From positions 62,001 through 126,000 of the forward strand of contig CANHDJ010000003.1 of NCBI GenBank assembly GCA_947459425.1: DNA of 64,000 nt, read 5' to 3'. Below are positions 25,236-34,349 of this stretch, one piece after another. The first letter of the stretch is position 1, and each line of letters starts with the position of its first letter. The translations under genes were made by a program, and so were the position numbers. Source of the DNA: Ignavibacteria bacterium. Its GTDB lineage: Bacteria; Bacteroidota; Ignavibacteria; Kapaibacteriales; UBA4661. The notes under the pieces are model-generated. The model was not told the origin of the DNA, made no database searches, and saw only the letters and a list, made by a program, of their open reading frames with translations.

Positions 25236-26334
25236 TCGGTGCAATCAATCCACCAAGCGCGTTGTAGGCGATGGAAGCCGGAGATAAAAACAAAAACTGA
25301 GGGTCGAATGCTTGAAATCCCACTCCTGCCGCGAGATTGAGCGAGGGAAAAAAGGCTGCTTTGGCGGCTTCCAGCTCGAATTTACTTGCTTTTACCTGCA
25401 ATTCAGCTTCTCGAACGTCGGGGCGATTTTCCAAAAGTTGCGAGGGAATGCCCGATACGATGGTGGAAGGCGGTGCTGCCGACAATACCTGCTTGTCGCG
25501 TAAAATCGGCTGCGGGTAACGCCCAACAAGAAAATTGATAAAATTTTCTTTAGCGACAATTTGCTGACGAATTTCTTTTTCCATTGCCTGCATACTCAGC
25601 ACTTGCGCCTCGAACTGCTGTACCGCCAATTCATTCGCTCTGCCAGCCTCCTTTTGCAAACCAATCACGCCAAGTGCCTCTTGTTGCGTCTGGATGGTAC
25701 GCCGGAGGATGTCCACTTCCACATCAAGTGCAATAAGGTCGTAATAGGCTGTGGCAATTTCCCCGATAAGCGCCGTCACGATAAAGCGTGTGGCTTCGAC
25801 GCTTGCCAGAAATTGTGCGAGAGCTGCTTCATTTTTATTGCGCAATTTTCCCCAAATATCCACTTCCCACGTAGTCTGTATGCCAATGCTCAAATCCGGC
25901 AAATCCACCGGAACCGTTCTGCCGGGCGTGATGTCGGTCGAGGCATTGCCAGCACCATCCATCGTGTAACGCCCGAATTTCCTCACGCCGCCGCCAACGC
26001 TACCAAAGACTTTCGGCAGCAATTCGCCTTTCGCAAATTGGACATTTGCGCCCGCGACTTCGATGCGCTGTAAGGCAATGCGAAGGTCGAAATTATTCTG
26101 AAGTGCCGTGTCAATGAGTGCCACTAAGAGCGAATCTTGAAAATACCGCCGCCATTCAAGCCGTGCAATGGTAGTCGTGTCGTCGGTGTTGCGGCGTTGA
26201 ATATCGGGCTGTTGGGAAAATGATTGTGGAAGTGAGCGCGTCGGTATGGACACCGTTGTATCCAATGACCGACAAGAACTAAGCGCAAGCAGGAGGAACA
26301 TACTTGCGTGAAGAGCAATGAGTGATTTTTTCAT
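24880..26334 (-). CDS. RND efflux outer-membrane channel lipoprotein (OprM/NodT family)
   Basis: A 484-residue protein with lipobox LSSC (Cys 21) in MKKSLIALHASMFLLLALSS. Two homologous coiled-coil halves follow, with family motifs such as LVALIDTALQNNFDLRIALQ near the N-terminus and SQLLENRPDVREAELQV in the middle, the latter the hallmark of NodT-type channels. It is the third gene of the adaptor-pump-channel cassette and lies 50 bp after the pump gene. Its 3' end is duplicated as the pseudogene at 20177-20536. Confidence 0.93.
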   Translation of the reverse strand: MKKSLIALHASMFLLLALSSCRSLDTTVSIPTRSLPQSFSQQPDIQRRNTDDTTTIARLEWRRYFQDSLLVALIDTALQNNFDLRIALQRIEVAGANVQFAKGELLPKVFGSVGGGVRKFGRYTMDGAGNASTDITPGRTVPVDLPDLSIGIQTTWEVDIWGKLRNKNEAALAQFLASVEATRFIVTALIGEIATAYYDLIALDVEVDILRRTIQTQQEALGVIGLQKEAGRANELAVQQFEAQVLSMQAMEKEIRQQIVAKENFINFLVGRYPQPILRDKQVLSAAPPSTIVSGIPSQLLENRPDVREAELQVKASKFELEAAKAAFFPSLNLAAGVGFQAFDPQFLFLSPASIAYNALGGLIAPIINWQGLEAQFSAAKSNQLQALYRYQKSIVNGYVEVVNELSNIQNLQQINTLKTQQVQVLQGSVGVATELYKTAKATYFEILFAQQNSLQSQIELVTVQKRQRLALVNLYRALGGGWR

Positions 26335-26384
26335 GAAGTTTTTGAGGGTGATTTGTGCTTTTTTAGAAATGTTTTCTGTTTTTT

Positions 26385-29300
26385 TTAGAGCGTTTCAGTG
26401 AAGGCAATTTCTTCTTTGTAGCCTTTGCTATGGCGCTTTTCTTCGATGGTGGCGAAGATGACATACAGTCCCGGGACGATGATAACGCCAAAGACTGTAC
26501 CGAATATCATGCCTCCTGCGGCTGCTGAACCAATCGTGTTGTTGCCGATTTCGCCCGCTCCCGAAGCCAGCATGAGCGGAATCAAGCCCGCAATAAAGGC
26601 AAACGAGGTCATCAGAATTGGGCGCAAACGCTCGGTTGCGGCTTCTATGGCAGCATTGAGGGGAGTTGCGCCTTCACGATGTTTCATCGTAGCAAATTCG
26701 ATAATCAGAATAGCGTTTTTACCCAAAATCCCGATAAGCATAATCATTGCTATCTGCGCGTAAATGTTGTTCTCCAGCCCCAGTGTCATCAGGAAAAACA
26801 ATGCGCCGAAAATACCCGTTGGAAGTGAGAGAATAACGGGCATTGGCAGCAGGAAACTTTCGTATTGCGCCGACAAAAGCAGATACACAAAGACAAGGCA
26901 AATCACAAAAATAATGATAGACTGGCTGCCCGCCTGCGCTTGGTCGCGGGACGAACCCGCCCAATCATAGCCATAGCCGCGTGGGAGCTTTGCGGCAGCG
27001 ACTTCTTTGATTGCTTGAATTGCCTGACCGCTTGAGTAGCCCTTTGCTGGCTGCCCGTTGACCATAGCGGAGGTGTACATATTGTAGCGCGTGATTTGCT
27101 CGGGTCCATAGACTTTTTCGATACGCAAAAACGCCGAAAATGGCACCATTTCGCCTTGGTCATTTTTAATGGTCAATTTGAGAATATCATCAGGTTTAGC
27201 GCGGTATTCGGGGAGTGCTTGCACCATAACTTTGTACATTTGCGCAAAGCGGATGAAATTTGTCGCATACTCGCTGCCAATCAAGGTTTGAAGCGTACTC
27301 ATGGCGTTATCGGCGGAAACCCCTTTTTGTGCAGCTTTGTCGGTATCAATATGCAGAAGGAGCTGCGGAAAACTCGCATTGAAGGTCGTGAAGGCATTGC
27401 TGATTTCAGGGCGCTTGTTCAATTCCTCAATGAAGGCATTGGCAACATCCTGCAATTTTGCCAAATCGCCGGAACCAGTTTTGTCCAAAAGCCGCATCTC
27501 AAAACCACTGGAATTACCATAGCCCGGCACGGGTGGTGGCGTGAAAAACTCAATATCGGCATCGTTGATATTTTTCGTTTTTTCATCCAAGAGTTTCATC
27601 AAGTCTTTGTCGGATTCCTTGCGGTCTTTCCATTTTTTCAAACTGATAAGGTTCATGCCAAAAATCGAACCCGTTCCCTCAGAGAGGATGCTATAACCCG
27701 CCAAACCTGATACGGAGTTGACGGCGGGCAGACCAGAGGCAATGCGCTGTACTTCGTCCACAACCCTTTCGGTGCGCTCCAGTGTTGCTCCCGTCGGTGT
27801 CGTGATATTCGCATAAATCGCGCCTTGGTCTTCTTCAGGAATAAATCCCGTCGGCACAAACGAACCGACAAGACCCGCACCAACACTGAATGCGAGCAAG
27901 AGCGCAAACGTGATAATACGTCTCCCGGCAATCACGTTCAAAAGACGCTGGTACTGTTTGGCTAGACCGCCATAACCCGTATTGAAGGCATGAAAAAACC
28001 GTGCGAAAAACCGCGCAACTCGTGATGGATTATCCAGCGAGAACGTATGCGCTCTTTTGAGAAACAACGCGCAGAGTGCGGGCGTAAGCGTGAGTGCCGT
28101 CGTGCCGGAAAGGACGATAGCGATTGCCATTGTCAGCGAAAACTGACGATAAAAAATACCCGTCGGACCATCCAAAAACGATACCGGAATAAACACCGAT
28201 GCCATGACGAGCGTAATGGCAACAATCGCTCCGCTAATCTCGCTCATGGCTTGTTCAGTAGCTTGGCGGGGGCTGATGTCCGGCGAATGTTCCATTTTTG
28301 CATGGACGGCTTCAATGACGACAATCGCGTCGTCCACCACAATTCCAATCGCCAAGACCATTGCAAAAAGGGTGATGAGATTCAGCGAGAAGCCCAAAAG
28401 TTGCATGAAGAAAAATGTACCGATAAGCGACACCGGAACAGCAATAATCGGAATCACCGTCGAGCGAACATCCTGCAAAAAGATGAACACTACGAGCGCG
28501 ACGAGAATAAACGCCTCAATCAGCGTTTTGATTACTTCGTAAATCGAAGCATCTAAAAATGCCGAAACGTCGTAACTCACGGTATAATCTACGCCCGGCG
28601 GGAAGGATGAGGCTTTGATTTCCGCCATTTTTGCTTTGAGATTGCTAATTACTTCTTTTGCATTCGAGCCGGGACGCTGTTTGAGCATGATTGCCGCCGA
28701 AGGTCGCCCGTTTTCCTTAGAAACCACGCCGTAGGTTTGTGCGTCGAAATCTACATCGGCAACGTCTTTCAGGCGCAGAATATCGCCGTCTTCTTTACTG
28801 CGCAGCACAATATTTTGATATGCCTCTTCGGTCGTGAATTTTCCCGTATAACGCAACACGTATTGCAGCGATTGTGCGGTTTTGCCGGAACTTTCCCCAA
28901 TTTTTCCAGGCGCAGCTTCCACGTTTTGCTTTTGCAACGCTTCAATAATCTCATTTGCCGAGAGATTGTACATCAGCATTTTGTCGGGCTTCAGCCAAAC
29001 GCGCATGGCGTAATCCTTCGAGCCGACAATCTCTGCAAATCCCACGCCATCTATGCGCTTGAGTTCTTTGAGAATATTGATGTCCGTAAAATTAAAGAGG
29101 AATTTTTCGTCCAAGAGCGAATCATTGCTCAAAATATTGATGTACATGAGCATACTATTCTGCACTTTTTCGACCTGTACGCCTGATTTTATCACCTCTT
29201 GCGGCAATTCATCCAAAACCGTTGCAACGCGATTTTGTACGTTCACCGAGGCAACATCGGGGTTGGTTCCTGCTTTGAAGATAATTTGGACAATACTTGT

Positions 29301-29558
29301 GCCGTCGTTGCTTGACACGGAAGTCATGTACGCCATGCCCGGAACGCCGTTGATAGCGCGTTCCAGCGTCGTAACAACGGCTTTGACGCAGGTTTCGGCA
29401 TTTGCTCCCGTAAACTTCGTGGTAACATTTACTTCCGGAGGAGCAATATCGGGAAATTGCGTTACGGGCAACTGCACAAGGGCAATCAATCCCAAAAGAG
29501 TGATAAAAATAGAAATGACTATCGAAAGTACGGGACGTTTGATGAACGTGGATGTCAT
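26385..29558 (-). CDS. RND-family multidrug efflux pump, inner-membrane subunit (HAE1/AcrB type)
   Basis: 1,057 residues from the ATG at 29558 (MTSTFIKRPVLSIVISIFI). It has the RND twofold layout: TM1, a large periplasmic loop, TM2-7, a second loop, TM8-12. The proton-relay Asp pair is present in GIVVDDAIVVIEAV, and VPTGFIPEEDQG starts the second half. The second-half motif GILGKNAILIIEFA is also intact. These match the drug-exporting HAE1 group rather than heavy-metal pumps. It is the proton-driven motor between the adaptor and channel encoded on either side. The substrate cannot be told. Confidence 0.95.
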   Translation of the reverse strand: MTSTFIKRPVLSIVISIFITLLGLIALVQLPVTQFPDIAPPEVNVTTKFTGANAETCVKAVVTTLERAINGVPGMAYMTSVSSNDGTSIVQIIFKAGTNPDVASVNVQNRVATVLDELPQEVIKSGVQVEKVQNSMLMYINILSNDSLLDEKFLFNFTDINILKELKRIDGVGFAEIVGSKDYAMRVWLKPDKMLMYNLSANEIIEALQKQNVEAAPGKIGESSGKTAQSLQYVLRYTGKFTTEEAYQNIVLRSKEDGDILRLKDVADVDFDAQTYGVVSKENGRPSAAIMLKQRPGSNAKEVISNLKAKMAEIKASSFPPGVDYTVSYDVSAFLDASIYEVIKTLIEAFILVALVVFIFLQDVRSTVIPIIAVPVSLIGTFFFMQLLGFSLNLITLFAMVLAIGIVVDDAIVVIEAVHAKMEHSPDISPRQATEQAMSEISGAIVAITLVMASVFIPVSFLDGPTGIFYRQFSLTMAIAIVLSGTTALTLTPALCALFLKRAHTFSLDNPSRVARFFARFFHAFNTGYGGLAKQYQRLLNVIAGRRIITFALLLAFSVGAGLVGSFVPTGFIPEEDQGAIYANITTPTGATLERTERVVDEVQRIASGLPAVNSVSGLAGYSILSEGTGSIFGMNLISLKKWKDRKESDKDLMKLLDEKTKNINDADIEFFTPPPVPGYGNSSGFEMRLLDKTGSGDLAKLQDVANAFIEELNKRPEISNAFTTFNASFPQLLLHIDTDKAAQKGVSADNAMSTLQTLIGSEYATNFIRFAQMYKVMVQALPEYRAKPDDILKLTIKNDQGEMVPFSAFLRIEKVYGPEQITRYNMYTSAMVNGQPAKGYSSGQAIQAIKEVAAAKLPRGYGYDWAGSSRDQAQAGSQSIIIFVICLVFVYLLLSAQYESFLLPMPVILSLPTGIFGALFFLMTLGLENNIYAQIAMIMLIGILGKNAILIIEFATMKHREGATPLNAAIEAATERLRPILMTSFAFIAGLIPLMLASGAGEIGNNTIGSAAAGGMIFGTVFGVIIVPGLYVIFATIEEKRHSKGYKEEIAFTETL

Positions 29559-29772
29559 AGTAGTAGAATAGTAATGCAAAAATTAACGGTACTTGTATAG
29601 CCTTCAAAACAAGTTGGTGTCTGGTATTGAAGGCATTTTTTCTCAAACCGCCCTTGTCGGCAAAAAACTCTGCAAGCCAGTTCTGGCAAGGTGTTCAGGG
29701 CTTTTTTGCTCAAAGGTGCGTTATTCTGTTGATAGATAAAGGGATACGTGGTTTTTGCAATAAGCGTGTTGA

Positions 29773-30885
29773 TTAATTTGCGCCTAATGCTGCAACGATT
29801 GTTTTCGATTCTACGAACTTAGGCAGAATTTTTTTTCCGTCCTTCGCACTCTGTACGCCTTCGTAGAGGATGGTTTCGTCCTTCTTTAACCCCGATTCGA
29901 CGACGTAATAATGCGGGAGTCGCATTTTCGTTACGATATTGCGCTGTTCAATGACGCTATCGTTTTTCATCACAAAAGCGTAGAGTTTATCCTGAATTTC
30001 AAATGTTGATTTTTGCGGAATAAGCATCGCATTGGCAAATTGCTCCGTAACAATAATTTTGCCACTTGCGCCATGTTTCAAGGTTTTATCAGGGTTCGGG
30101 AATCGTGCGCGGAAGGCGATATTTCCGGTGGAGCGGTCAAATTCGCTTTCAATAATTTCAATATTTCCGCGATGCTGGTAGCGTGTTTGATTTGCCAGTA
30201 TGAGATTGACGTGCCGCGCTTCTTCTTTGTTGGAAGCGAGATAATTCAAATAATCGGATTCCGACAAATTGAAATACGCAAAAACTTCGCGGTTATCGGA
30301 AATAGACGTGAGCATATCGCCTTCGTTAATTAAACTGCCCAATTTATGCGTCAGGCGGTTGATAATGCCTTTGTAGGGCGCTCTGATTTTGGAAAAAGAG
30401 ACATTGAGCGCGGCTTGTTCTTTGTGCGCTTCTGCCTCTTCGAGGCTTGCTTTGAGCGCATCTACCTTTGCTTCGACCATTTTGAGTTCTGCTTTGGAGA
30501 CGATATTTTTCTCCACGAGTGAGCGTGTATTGGATAACTCAAGTTGGGCAGATTGGAGGTCGGCATTGGCATTTTTAACGGCGGCTTGTGCTTTTTGCAA
30601 TTCGTAGCTGTAAATTTTGCTACTGATGGTAAAAAGCAACTGACCTTCCTGTACGGTCTGCCCTTCGTCCACATGAACCTGTTCGACATAGCCTTTGACG
30701 CGGCTTCGCACCTCGACATAGCGAACAGATTGTATTTCGGCAACGTATTCGTTTTGATACGTGATGTTTTGGACGATGGGTTGAATGACCTCAAAAGTAT
30801 CGGGAGTTGAGGTAGTGGTTTCTTTTTGACATGATGAGGCAAAGAGGGCAGTGCAAGCACTGAACATCAAAAGAATAAACTTCAT
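29773..30885 (-). CDS. RND efflux periplasmic adaptor lipoprotein (AcrA/MexA type)
   Basis: A 370-residue adaptor with lipobox FASSC near residue 19. It has a barrel-sandwich first half (RGYVEQ-type VRSRVKGYVEQVHVDEG), an alpha-hairpin (about 90-165), a second lipoyl half (RAPYKGIINRLTHKLGSLIN), a beta-barrel and a C-terminal membrane-proximal domain. It is the first structural gene of the cassette, 214 bp ahead of the pump gene. The gap between them is longer than in most RND operons and contains no obvious terminator. Confidence 0.93.
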   Translation of the reverse strand: MKFILLMFSACTALFASSCQKETTTSTPDTFEVIQPIVQNITYQNEYVAEIQSVRYVEVRSRVKGYVEQVHVDEGQTVQEGQLLFTISSKIYSYELQKAQAAVKNANADLQSAQLELSNTRSLVEKNIVSKAELKMVEAKVDALKASLEEAEAHKEQAALNVSFSKIRAPYKGIINRLTHKLGSLINEGDMLTSISDNREVFAYFNLSESDYLNYLASNKEEARHVNLILANQTRYQHRGNIEIIESEFDRSTGNIAFRARFPNPDKTLKHGASGKIIVTEQFANAMLIPQKSTFEIQDKLYAFVMKNDSVIEQRNIVTKMRLPHYYVVESGLKKDETILYEGVQSAKDGKKILPKFVESKTIVAALGAN

Positions 30886-31084
30886 GGTGTTTGAATAAGG
30901 GTAAAAAATGTGTTTTTGAATTCACGTGAACTCACAGTGCAAGCGGAAACAGCTTTACGGCGAGAAAATATCACGAACGACAGGTTGCAACGCAAGAATG
31001 CGCCAGAACATGGAGATTACTCTTCCGTTCTGCAAAAAAACGGAAAAATATCACAAGATTCGGATATGGGAACAGAAGGAGGAG

Positions 31085-31459
31085 TTAGGCTTTGGGCGGA
31101 GGAGACGTAATGTCAAGCGTTGGCTGAACGAAAAAGCAATCGGAAGGAGCAAACCTTAGTCGAGAAAAGAGATGGTTGCGCCGTGAGAAATAGGCACTAT
31201 GAGAAACAGGAAGACAGTCATCGGATGATTCCATCAATTCGGCTGTTTCGTGGTGATTGCTGTTCTCCGGCACGGCATCGTGGATGTGGAAGACATCTTC
31301 CAGCACAAACTCAATCAGGCTATGAATTTCATTCGATACCGCACCACCAGTAGAAAATCCCAAAGACGTGCTACCAGTATCCACACTGAGATTGAGGATA
31401 TGGAGCGCCATAAAGACGCTGAAAAGCCGATGAATGATATGGTGACGGAATAGATTCAT
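31085..31459 (-). CDS. Small His-rich hypothetical protein upstream of the efflux cassette
   Basis: A 124-residue reading frame starting MNLFRHHIIHRLFSVFMAL, with a hydrophobic first 25 residues that could be an uncleaved signal. The centre is rich in His and acidic residues (DVFHIHDAVPENSNHHE), and the tail is Pro-rich (TSPPPKA). A start at the ATG 31411 is also possible. It lies 199 bp upstream of the adaptor gene on the same strand. Small proteins often precede envelope-efflux operons in Bacteroidota, and the His cluster could bind metal, but there is no recognised family. Confidence 0.5.
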   Translation of the reverse strand: MNLFRHHIIHRLFSVFMALHILNLSVDTGSTSLGFSTGGAVSNEIHSLIEFVLEDVFHIHDAVPENSNHHETAELMESSDDCLPVSHSAYFSRRNHLFSRLRFAPSDCFFVQPTLDITSPPPKA

Positions 31460-31549
31460 AGATCACAAAACTAGCATTTTTCTTGATTGTAAGTAATGAC
31501 GTATTTAGGGGAAATCTATTTTGAGCGCTTCCGGCATATTGTGGCAAAA

Positions 31550-31579
31550 AAAAGCGCGAACAGTCTTGTTCGCGCTTTT
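31550..31579 (-). terminator. Intrinsic terminator of the acyl-CoA dehydrogenase gene
   Basis: A perfect 12-bp stem AAAAGCGCGAAC / GTTCGCGCTTTT with a 6-nt loop, followed on the minus strand by a run of T (eight T in all). It lies 34 bp after the stop codon at 31614. Confidence 0.9.
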
Positions 31580-31613
31580 GCAATAATCATTTGTGGTGTT
31601 TGTCGTGTGCTTC

Positions 31614-33398
31614 TTATGCTTCAACAGGATAGCCCGTTACTGCCAATACTTTCTGAGCAATAGAGCGGCGGAGCGTAATCGTGTTGACGGTTGCATGGCG
31701 CGTGAAGCGCTTGAGTGCGCCGATGAAGACCGCGATTTCCTGCTCGTTATCGGTCATACGGCAGATTGCGTCGCGTCCGGCAACCGCAGAGCGCTCGACG
31801 GCATCGTGCGTGTAAAGTTTGGTCATCTCTTCCATAACGCTTGTGTCCAAGCCACGTGCATTCAATTTGCGGGTACGCAAAATTGCGGATTCTGACGCAT
31901 AAAGATTCATCAAAATATCAGCTATGCGTGCCATCAGTTCTTGTTCTGCGTCGAGTTTAGGACCGAATTTCATTGCGGCAGTCCCGGCAAGCATCAGAAC
32001 AACATTTTTGAGATTGCGCACGGCACGAAGTTCTTCGCCCAGCAAGCCGCCGTCATTCTGCTCTTCAAGGCTTGCATCCATAACTTTTTGCTGAACGCCT
32101 TGCGCTGCTTGCATGAGCGGTAATTCGCCTTTCATTGCACGCTTAATAAGCATACTGGGAATGAGCATACGATTGATTTCGTTTGTGCCTTCATAAAGGC
32201 GCATGATGCGAGCATCGCGGTAAGCGCGTTCGATAGCGTATTCTGCCGAGAAGCCATAGCCACCGTGAATCTGAACGCCTTCATCGACAACATAGCTTAA
32301 AACCTCGCTACCAAGCACTTTAATCATCGAACATTCAACAGCATATTCTTCGATACACTTGAGTTTAGACGCACCGTCTTTTTTATCGCCGATAGCATCA
32401 TCAATCAAGCCTGCCGTGCGGTAGATGACGGATTCGCAAGCAAAAATACGTGCTGCCATTTCGCCCAATTTCTCTTGCATCATGCCGAAATTTGCAATTG
32501 GCTGACCAAATTGCTTGCGTTCTTGAGAATATTTTGCGGCAATAGCGAGGGCATTTTTTGCACCACCCAAGCCGCCAGCGCCAAGTTTGAAGCGTCCGGT
32601 GTTCAAGATATTAAACGCGATTTTTGCGCCTTGACCGACTTCGCCAAGCAAGTTTTCAACCGGAACTTTTACTTTATCCAAAATAAGCATCCGGGTCGAG
32701 GATGACTTAATACCCATTTTATGCTCTTCTGCGCCAGTGGAAACGCCTTCGTAGCCACGCTCAACAAGGAACGCGCTGAATTTTTCTTTTTGACCATCCA
32801 CACGAGCAAACACCGTGAAAAGGTCAGCAAAACCAGCGTTGGTAATCCACATTTTTGTGCCGTCCAGCGTGTAGTATTTGCCGTCGTCGGAAAGAACAGC
32901 CTTGCACTGACCGCCAAGCGCGTCCGAACCTGCATTCGGCTCAGTAAGCGCGTAAGCAGCGATAATTTCTGCGGTGTTCAGCTTCGGAAGATATTTTTCT
33001 TTTTGTGCTGCATTACCAAAATAGACCGTCGGAAGCGAGCCGATGCTTTGGTGAGCGCCGTAGGTGGTACTGAAACCGCCCAAAACAGCCATTTCTTCAG
33101 CAATAAGCATTGCTGCTGTTTTTGGAAGGTCGGTTCCGCCGTATTCTTCGGGGATTTCAATACCCAAAAGCCCGATGTCGCCAAGTTTGCGGAGGAGTTC
33201 TTCATTCAAACCGGGTTCCATTTTTTCCAATTTTGGAATATTCGGAATAACCTCATTCTCGCAAAAGTCTTTTGTTGTCTGACCAATCATTTTCAGCTCA
33301 TCGCTGAAATCTTCGGGGGAAAATACGCTATCAGGCACGGTTTCTTCTAAGAGAAACGCTCCGCCTTTTTGGAGTTTTTTTACTTCGGTAGCTGTCAT
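31614..33398 (-). CDS. Acyl-CoA dehydrogenase, long form with C-terminal extension
   Basis: A 594-residue FAD enzyme of fatty-acid beta-oxidation that introduces the 2,3-double bond in acyl-CoA. The N-terminal ~400 residues carry the family blocks: ALTEPNAGSDA (FAD/substrate binding), WITNAGFADL, and the C-terminal QIHGGYGFSAEYAIERAYRD and MRLYEGTNEINR, where the Glu of YEGT is the usual catalytic base. A further ~170-residue helical domain makes it like VLCAD/ACAD9-type or Bacteroidota long acyl-CoA dehydrogenases rather than the 380-residue short forms. It has its own promoter and terminator, so it is monocistronic. Confidence 0.94.
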   Translation of the reverse strand: MTATEVKKLQKGGAFLLEETVPDSVFSPEDFSDELKMIGQTTKDFCENEVIPNIPKLEKMEPGLNEELLRKLGDIGLLGIEIPEEYGGTDLPKTAAMLIAEEMAVLGGFSTTYGAHQSIGSLPTVYFGNAAQKEKYLPKLNTAEIIAAYALTEPNAGSDALGGQCKAVLSDDGKYYTLDGTKMWITNAGFADLFTVFARVDGQKEKFSAFLVERGYEGVSTGAEEHKMGIKSSSTRMLILDKVKVPVENLLGEVGQGAKIAFNILNTGRFKLGAGGLGGAKNALAIAAKYSQERKQFGQPIANFGMMQEKLGEMAARIFACESVIYRTAGLIDDAIGDKKDGASKLKCIEEYAVECSMIKVLGSEVLSYVVDEGVQIHGGYGFSAEYAIERAYRDARIMRLYEGTNEINRMLIPSMLIKRAMKGELPLMQAAQGVQQKVMDASLEEQNDGGLLGEELRAVRNLKNVVLMLAGTAAMKFGPKLDAEQELMARIADILMNLYASESAILRTRKLNARGLDTSVMEEMTKLYTHDAVERSAVAGRDAICRMTDNEQEIAVFIGALKRFTRHATVNTITLRRSIAQKVLAVTGYPVEA

Positions 33399-33496
33399 AT
33401 CGGAACACCACGTTGATTAAGAATGAAGAAGTGAGGGATTAAGAGTCGGTAAACACTGCATTTAGGGCGATAGAGCTTTGTCTTTGTTCTAGCATA

Positions 33497-33526
33497 CAAA
33501 TCTACAAAAAAACGTTGACGTGTCAA
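33497..33526 (-). promoter_or_regulatory. Bacteroidota-type promoter of the acyl-CoA dehydrogenase gene
   Basis: On the minus strand TTG (33526-33524) is followed by exactly 19 nt and then TAGATTTG (33504-33497). This fits the -33 TTTG/TTG and -7 TAnnTTTG boxes of the Bacteroidota sigma factor. It would give a ~90-nt leader to the start codon at 33398. Confidence 0.6.
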
Positions 33527-33527
33527 C
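33514..33527. promoter_or_regulatory. Palindromic operator overlapping the -33 box
   Basis: GTTGACGTGTCAAC is an inverted repeat with 6-bp arms (33514-33519 and 33522-33527) around GT. It covers the -33 TTG of the acyl-CoA dehydrogenase promoter, the position expected for a repressor site. A TetR- or FadR-type fatty-acid regulator is a reasonable guess, but none is encoded in the window. Confidence 0.45.
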
Positions 33528-33608
33528 TAAATAAAACACAATCAATAAAAAAAATGTTCCTGAGTCAAACTTCTGCAAGAAATGAGTGGAAATGTCCGCG
33601 CACTTCAA

Positions 33609-33616
33609 TAAGTTTG
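33609..33616 (+). promoter_or_regulatory. Possible -7 box of the pgsA gene
   Basis: TAAGTTTG fits TAnnTTTG, 21 bp before the pgsA start codon. No matching TTG box was found 19-21 bp upstream, so this is weak. Confidence 0.28.
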
Positions 33617-33637
33617 TGCTTCATTCTCACTCACACT

Positions 33638-34285
33638 ATGAAACTCAATCTCCCGAATATTTTCACACTCTCGCGGGCAGTGATAGCGCCGATATTTCTG
33701 GCACTCCTGCTCATGGGCGGGCGTGTGCAGGTTGTTTCGGCGGTGGTGCTGTTTATTGTTGCCGCGATAACGGACTACCTTGATGGCTGGTTTGCGCGAA
33801 AATACGGGCAAAGTTCGGCATGGGGAACACTTGTTGATCCACTCGCTGACAAGGTGCTGACAACAGCCGCATTTCTCGGCTTTGCAATGCTGGGACTGGT
33901 AGCGTGGTGGATGGTCGTGTTGGTGATTTTGCGAGATATTGCCACGACAGTTTTCCGCACTTTTGCTGATAGCATTGGAAAGCCGCTTATTACCTCGTGG
34001 AGCGCCAAAGTTAAGACGTTTGTGCAGATGACGTTTATTATCGTCGTGTTGGTCTTTCTTGCAGCATTGCAGCTTGATTTGCCCGCGTGGATTCATCAGC
34101 TTGCTTCGTGGATACTTTTCCCGCTTGTTGTGCAAGTAACCATGCTGCTTGTAACGGTCATTACCGTTTGGACGGGTGTGGAATATTTCCTCACCAATCG
34201 TGCTATGTTGCGCCGCCCCTGTGTGCGCCTTCTCCGCTCAAGAGCGCTTCGTCGCTTATTCAAACGCCGTGCTAACCTTGGTTAA
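33638..34285 (+). CDS. pgsA: CDP-diacylglycerol-glycerol-3-phosphate 3-phosphatidyltransferase
   Basis: 215 residues from the ATG at 33638 (MKLNLPNIFTLSRAVIAPIF, the canonical PgsA N-terminus); the frame is open further upstream without similarity. The CDP-alcohol phosphatidyltransferase motif is complete: DGWFAR, eight residues, then GTLVDPLAD. Four to six TM helices are visible. It makes phosphatidylglycerol phosphate from CDP-diacylglycerol and glycerol-3-phosphate in the inner membrane, the committed step to phosphatidylglycerol and cardiolipin. It is transcribed away from the acyl-CoA dehydrogenase gene and ends in a strong hairpin. Confidence 0.93.
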   Translation: MKLNLPNIFTLSRAVIAPIFLALLLMGGRVQVVSAVVLFIVAAITDYLDGWFARKYGQSSAWGTLVDPLADKVLTTAAFLGFAMLGLVAWWMVVLVILRDIATTVFRTFADSIGKPLITSWSAKVKTFVQMTFIIVVLVFLAALQLDLPAWIHQLASWILFPLVVQVTMLLVTVITVWTGVEYFLTNRAMLRRPCVRLLRSRALRRLFKRRANLG

Positions 34286-34291
34286 ATGCAC

Positions 34292-34333
34292 TCAAGCCCG
34301 TTCTACACTTGCCGAAGTATAGACCGGGCTTGA
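34292..34333. terminator. Bidirectional terminator between pgsA and the FucP-like gene
   Basis: An 18-bp stem with two mismatches (34292-34309 with 34316-34333) and a 6-nt loop, containing TCAAGCCCG / CGGGCTTGA. Genes converge on it from both sides, their stop codons 7 and 17 bp away. Confidence 0.75.
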
Positions 34334-34349
34334 CGCAACAAACTCTTTT

